NCBI RefSeq assembly: GCF_008831285.2
Contig: NC_045149.1
Span: forward strand, 12,652,629 to 12,716,628
Reading direction: 5' to 3'
Length of the DNA stretch: 64,000 nt
DNA from: Nymphaea colorata
Taxonomy: Eukaryota; Streptophyta; Magnoliopsida; Nymphaeales; Nymphaeaceae
Shown: in pieces, positions 59,729 to 64,000 of the stretch
Layout of the letters: each line of letters starts with the position of its first letter
Numbering within the stretch: the first letter of the stretch is position 1
The notes under the pieces: model-generated
The model's database searches: none
What the model was told of the DNA's origin: nothing
What the model saw: only the letters and a program-made list of their open reading frames with translations
Position numbers and translations under genes: made by a program

Positions 59729-60204
59729 TGTTAGAATTTAAATATTAGACATTATGTAAGTATACATATGTTTCATATATGATTTGTATATATGAATATC
59801 TATGTATGCATAGGTGTTATGTATTTTATTTTATTTGCTTCCTTTTCGTTTTTATGTATTTTTTATTTCTTTTCTTTTTCTATTTTTACCTTTTCCTTTT
59901 TTGTAAAAGGGAACTAGCTGTTGGACCAGCTTCCAACGGCTAGATTTCTAGCCGTTGGAGCTGGCCCAACAGCCAACTCCTCCTTCTTCTCTCCCTTTCA
60001 TTGTACTATATATATGGGACTGTTGTCCCTTGTTTGGTTAAGGCTTTTAGGCCTCTCTTGTGTATTCTTCTCTTGAGATTAATAGATTTGGTATCTTCTC
60101 CTCAAGTTTGAGGTTTGGTTGTGTATTACCTATTGAAGTTGTTGGGATCTTCAAGAGTGTATCTCTTGAAGCATTTGTATTCTCAAGATCAGGCCTGATT
60201 TACA
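59729..60204 (+). repeat. 5' LTR of element D
   Basis: 476 bp with TG...CA ends. It contains an inverted repeat (GTTGGACCAGCTTCCAACGGC against GCCGTTGGAGCTGGCCCAAC) near 59930-59972 and a TACTATATATATGGG TATA-like box at about 60003. Element B's LTRs share a similar CCGTTGG/CCAACGG theme near their TATA boxes. Confidence 0.85.
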
Positions 60205-60217
60205 TGGTATCAGAGCC
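60205..60217 (+). other. Primer binding site of element D
   Basis: TGGTATCAGAGCC directly after the LTR, the same primer as the other three elements. Confidence 0.93.
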
Positions 60218-60501
60218 TCGTTTTGGCTCTTTGTGTTGCTGTCTTTCAAGCTTGGAAGATCCAATTATTACTCTTTCCTTGGAGCTGTGAAGCACTCCAA
60301 GTGTTCGATATATTGTTGGCTGAAATTTGACACAAGAAGGTGCTGTTATTTTGCTGGCCTCTTTTGGTGATATTTGTGACGGGATAAAGCTCCCTTGGTG
60401 GTGAAGATTGTGGCAGTCCTTGACGCGTCGAAAGCTTCATTTTTGTGTGGCTGTTTTTCATCCTAGCACTACCTCAACGTCTCTTTTACAAGGTACACAT
60501 T

Positions 60502-63500
60502 ATGGATGAAAGAACTTCTTCTACTCCTCTTCCCAAATTAACTTCATCAAATTATGTTTCTTGGGCAAAAACTATGGAACATTTTATTAGAAGTAAAGGC
60601 CTATGGGGACTCGTTGATGGGTCAAAAAGTGAACCTCAATTAGTCCTCACCAAGACCATAGATGGTAAAGCTCAAGAACTAGATGGAGTTGAAAAAGACA
60701 AGGCTATGAATGAATATGAGAGAAAATGGGAAGAGTGGAAGATAGGACACCACAAGATTATCACTTGGATTATTGCTTGTGTTGATACTACAACCATGGG
60801 CCAAATAGCAAAACATAATTTTGCTCATGAAGCTTGGGAATTCCTCAAGAAAACCCACACTATGAAGGATGTGGCCTACATGTGCAATCTTCAAATGAAG
60901 ATTGCAAGTCTCCAACAAGGAGACAAGACCATTAAAGAATATGTTGGAGAAATGGAGCAATTATGGGACGAACTTGCTCTATTTGAACCCGAATGGTATG
61001 ATCCAAGAGACATTGGAGTTAGAGAAAAACAAATCCAAAGGGAGAAATTTTATAAATTTATTCTTGGTCTTAGATCGGAATATGATGGAGTCAAAACTTC
61101 CTTGCTCCATAGGCATAAAGTGCCATCTATGAACGAAGCCATAGCGGAACTTCAAATGGAGGAGAATAGACTCAATTTTTCAAAAGACAAGAGTGAAAGT
61201 GTTCTTGCTACCTCAAGACCCGGTGCTCATATGAGAACTTATAGGCCTCCTCACTTTAATCGAAACTATGAGCATAGCAATAATGGCAACAAGAAGATTA
61301 TATGTTTCCATTGTCAAGAAGAAGGACATACCAAACTTAGATGTCCTAAATTGAGGAGATTTGATAAAAAGACAAGTGTGGCTGGGACAATGTATGAAGA
61401 AAACAATCGATTTGACCTAGACAAACTTGTAAGTGCCCTCCAACCAAAGCTTATTGATGCTCTTCAACCGCTTTTCAAAGGAGGAGGGACTTCTCCAATC
61501 TCCGGAGCAACCGTGGCATCTACATCATCAAGTAAGTACTCTTGGATTCTTGATTCCGGAGCTTCATTTCATATGACCCCTTGTAATTCTTTGCTTACCG
61601 AATGCACTAAGGAAGAATCGTGTCCATTTGTTAAAACCGCCGATGGAACTCCTCTTGAAATCAAATGTGTTGGGAATATTGATCAAAATTTTAATTCAAA
61701 AGTTTTTAAAATACCAAAAGTTAGATTTATTCCCAAACTTAACTTAAATCTCTTGTCGGTTTCTCAAATAACAAATCATGGATGCGATATTGTCTTCTCA
61801 CAAAATAAATTTTTGATACAGGACCATCTTTCCAAGAAGACGATTGGGGAAGGTTCTAGGAAAAATGATCTCTACTATGTTGACTATTTGGATCTTTCCA
61901 ACCCTACTTGCAATATAGTCAAGAAGAGTGACATTCAAGTTTGGCATCAAAGACTTGGGCATTCAAGTTTAGGAAAAATGTCTTGTATCCCTTTTTTGGA
62001 AGAGAAATGTAAAGAAATGATCTCTTGTGATGATTGTATTAAAGCCAAAATTAAGGCTTTACCTTTTGGAAATAGAAATTTTGTTGCAAAAGCACCTTTT
62101 GAATTAGTGCATTCGGATGTATGGGGTCCCGCTCCTATTATGTCTAAAGGTGGTTTGCTTTATTATGTCATTTTTGTGGATGATTACTCTCGATATGCTT
62201 GGGTTTACTTTCTTAAACGCAAATCCGAAGTCCTTATGAATTTTAAAAACTTTTACAACATGATCAAAACTCAATTTGATGCAAACCTTAAAATTTTTAG
62301 AAGTGATTCCGGGGGAGAATTCATTTCCAATGAATTTGAAGAATTCCTAAAAGAAAAGGGAGTTATACACCAAAAGTCTTGTCCCAAAACCCCCCAACAA
62401 AATGGAGTCGCCGAAAGAAAACATAGACATATTCTTGAAACAACAAGAGCTCTTCTTATATCAAAAAATGTTCCAAAAAATTTTTGGGCTGAAGCAATTT
62501 TAACATCCATTTACTTGATTAATAGAATGCCCTCTAAAGTTTTAGAAAATATTTCACCTTTTCAAAAACTTTTTAACTTGAAGCCAACTTATAAAAGATT
62601 CAAAGTCTTTGGTTGCAAATGTTTCATTTTAAATGACAAAAATGATAAACTTTCATCTAGGGCTATTCAATGTGTCTTTATTGGCTATTCCGAAACTCAA
62701 AAAGGGTATAGATGCTATGATATTGAAAAAGATAAGGTGTATGTTTCAAGAAATGTGATATTTTTAGAAGAAGAAAATGGCTTTAATGAAAATAAACCCA
62801 AGCATGAAGATGACTATTCTTTTTTATGGATAAATGATGATGATGTTGATAATGATGATGATGTTTTGCCTTCTTCACATAATGATGCTCAAAATGAGGT
62901 TGAGAATACTCCTTTTGATAGATCTTCACCAAGAAGTGATGGATCACCAAGAGAAGTTATAGTTTATAAGAGAAGGTCTCAACAAAACATCCAAGAGTCT
63001 CAACCTACTCTTAGAAGATCTCAAAGAGATTCTCATCCACCTCAAAAATTTGTTTCCTATGAGTCTTTTTCCCCAAAACATAGAGCTTGCTTATTAGCTA
63101 TTCACTCTCATGTTGAACCTTCATCCTATCTTGAAGCCAAAACTAACCCACATTGGATTGAAGCAATGAACAATGAACTTAGAGCCCTTGAAGACAATAA
63201 AACTTGGGACATTGTGTCTCTTCCTATAGGGAAAAGGACAATAGGATGTAGGTGGGTTTACAAAGTCAAGACTAGAAGTGATGGATCACTTGAAAGGTAT
63301 AAAGCTAGACTTGTTGCCAAAGGATATGCCCAAGAATATGGGATTGATTACGAAGAAACCTTCGCCCCTGTTGCTCGTATGACCTCTGTTAGAGCTCTTA
63401 TTGCCATTGCCTCCATTAAACAATGGTCTATATATCAATTGGATGTCAAAAATGCTTTTTTGAATGGATACTTAAATGAAGAGGTATACATGGATTCACC

Positions 63501-64000
63501 CCCTGGGCTTGATTTACCTCAAGGAAAAGTTCTTTATCTTAGAAAGGCATTATATGGCTTGAAACAAGCTCCAAAAGCTTGGTTTGACATGTTTAGCAAT
63601 GTTATGTTCAAACAAGGTTTTAAATCATGCTATTCTGACACTGCTATGTTTGTTAAAAATACTGCTATAGGTATAATTGTGTTACTTTTATATGTAGATG
63701 ATATGATTATTACAGGTAATGATGCCAACGGAATTATGCAGGTAAAAGATTTTCTAAAGAATGAATTTGAAATGACTGATTTGGGTAAACTAACATATTT
63801 TCTTGGTATTGAAGTAGCTTATAGTAGAAGAGGATACTTACTCTCACAAATGAAGTTTGCCAATGACATTATAAGCAGATCAGGTATCACTGATGACAAG
63901 GTGGTAGACACTCCTGAAGCCTTAGGAGTAAAGATGAAGATTGATGATGGAGAAATTCTAGAAAATCCCACTCCATTTCGTCAATTGGTTGGAGCTCTCA
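60502..64000 (+). CDS. copia gag-pol polyprotein of element D (partial at right edge)
   Basis: ATG at 60502 opens a frame of 1,166 codons that I followed to the window end without a stop or frameshift. Domains: gag with SSNYVSWAKTMEHF near residue 14; zinc knuckle CX2CX4HX4C at 268-281; protease LDSGAS with Asp at 351; integrase HQRLGH zinc-binding part, catalytic Asp 539, Asp 602 and Glu 638 (QQNGVAERKHRH intact); an acidic Asp/Asn-rich linker near 775-790; reverse transcriptase with YVDD at 1064-1067. RNase H would lie beyond the edge. Codons are AT-rich, unlike element C, so the two belong to different lineages. This is a recent or well-preserved copy. Confidence 0.93.
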   Translation, partial: MDERTSSTPLPKLTSSNYVSWAKTMEHFIRSKGLWGLVDGSKSEPQLVLTKTIDGKAQELDGVEKDKAMNEYERKWEEWKIGHHKIITWIIACVDTTTMGQIAKHNFAHEAWEFLKKTHTMKDVAYMCNLQMKIASLQQGDKTIKEYVGEMEQLWDELALFEPEWYDPRDIGVREKQIQREKFYKFILGLRSEYDGVKTSLLHRHKVPSMNEAIAELQMEENRLNFSKDKSESVLATSRPGAHMRTYRPPHFNRNYEHSNNGNKKIICFHCQEEGHTKLRCPKLRRFDKKTSVAGTMYEENNRFDLDKLVSALQPKLIDALQPLFKGGGTSPISGATVASTSSSKYSWILDSGASFHMTPCNSLLTECTKEESCPFVKTADGTPLEIKCVGNIDQNFNSKVFKIPKVRFIPKLNLNLLSVSQITNHGCDIVFSQNKFLIQDHLSKKTIGEGSRKNDLYYVDYLDLSNPTCNIVKKSDIQVWHQRLGHSSLGKMSCIPFLEEKCKEMISCDDCIKAKIKALPFGNRNFVAKAPFELVHSDVWGPAPIMSKGGLLYYVIFVDDYSRYAWVYFLKRKSEVLMNFKNFYNMIKTQFDANLKIFRSDSGGEFISNEFEEFLKEKGVIHQKSCPKTPQQNGVAERKHRHILETTRALLISKNVPKNFWAEAILTSIYLINRMPSKVLENISPFQKLFNLKPTYKRFKVFGCKCFILNDKNDKLSSRAIQCVFIGYSETQKGYRCYDIEKDKVYVSRNVIFLEEENGFNENKPKHEDDYSFLWINDDDVDNDDDVLPSSHNDAQNEVENTPFDRSSPRSDGSPREVIVYKRRSQQNIQESQPTLRRSQRDSHPPQKFVSYESFSPKHRACLLAIHSHVEPSSYLEAKTNPHWIEAMNNELRALEDNKTWDIVSLPIGKRTIGCRWVYKVKTRSDGSLERYKARLVAKGYAQEYGIDYEETFAPVARMTSVRALIAIASIKQWSIYQLDVKNAFLNGYLNEEVYMDSPPGLDLPQGKVLYLRKALYGLKQAPKAWFDMFSNVMFKQGFKSCYSDTAMFVKNTAIGIIVLLLYVDDMIITGNDANGIMQVKDFLKNEFEMTDLGKLTYFLGIEVAYSRRGYLLSQMKFANDIISRSGITDDKVVDTPEALGVKMKIDDGEILENPTPFRQLVGAL

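Larger units (their letters stand above)
59729..64000 (+). mobile_element. Ty1/copia LTR retrotransposon, right end beyond the window (element D)
   Basis: It begins with a 476-bp LTR (TGTTAGAATTTAAATATTAG...TTACA), then a primer site, a leader of about 285 bp and an open polyprotein frame that runs to the last base. It is antisense to GSH1 and probably lies in that gene's first intron. The 3' LTR and the target duplication cannot be checked here. The five bases before it are GCCCT. Confidence 0.92.

Noticed and set aside
33174-60217. TGGTATCAGAGCC at four places as possible tRNA genes
   Set aside because: Each directly follows an LTR and no tRNA cloverleaf surrounds it. They are primer binding sites.
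1-64000. CRISPR arrays, bacterial operons or integrated plastid DNA
   Set aside because: No evenly spaced short repeats with unique spacers, no operon-like gene spacing and no plastid gene sequence were seen.

Overview
This window is nuclear DNA of a flowering plant. The evidence is split genes with GT-AG introns, four Ty1/copia LTR retrotransposons primed by initiator-methionine tRNA, hAT remnants, MITE-like inverted-repeat elements and many (TA)n and (GA)n microsatellites. A plastid-type glutamate-cysteine ligase gene lacks the second cysteine of a disulfide that I recall being reported only in rosids. This points to a non-rosid angiosperm. There are no operons, CRISPR arrays or convincing RNA genes.

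Layout. Positions 1-19760 are gene-poor, AT-rich and repeat-rich. They hold a roughly 175-bp MITE (1865-2039), a decayed hAT/DUF659 transposase (about 3640-5840), copies of a short repeat with GTGGCGGAGCC ends, a 261-bp hAT-type element with 8-bp target duplications (11795-12055), a 48-49-bp tandem repeat (12075-12277) and several microsatellites. Positions 22402-25172 on the + strand encode a 760-residue DUF3527 protein in two coding exons, with a probable 5' leader and leader intron upstream. Positions 26100-32250 are again repeat-rich.

From 58702 down to 32257 the minus strand carries 14 coding exons of glutamate-cysteine ligase (GSH1), the first enzyme of glutathione synthesis. They cover 413 residues to the stop codon. 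Every junction follows GT-AG and the frame is unbroken. The exon with the transit peptide and N-terminus was not found and probably lies beyond the right edge. The gene is inflated by retrotransposons. Intron 14 holds a 5,060-bp copia element with decayed coding (32896-37955). Intron 3 holds an internally deleted element (45451-47334) and a 5,289-bp element with an intact 1,436-residue polyprotein and almost identical LTRs (48048-53336). A fourth element with an open polyprotein frame starts at 59729 and runs off the window, probably within intron 1. All four lie antisense to the host gene. Intron 12 contains about 700 bases of nearly pure pyrimidine (purine in the transcript), a GC-rich repeat and a long imperfect hairpin.

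The two host genes are about 7 kb apart on opposite strands and are not functionally linked by anything visible. The main interest lies in the structure of GSH1: its very large introns, the one-sided orientation and different ages of the insertions, a splice donor made from a microsatellite, and the redox-cysteine configuration.
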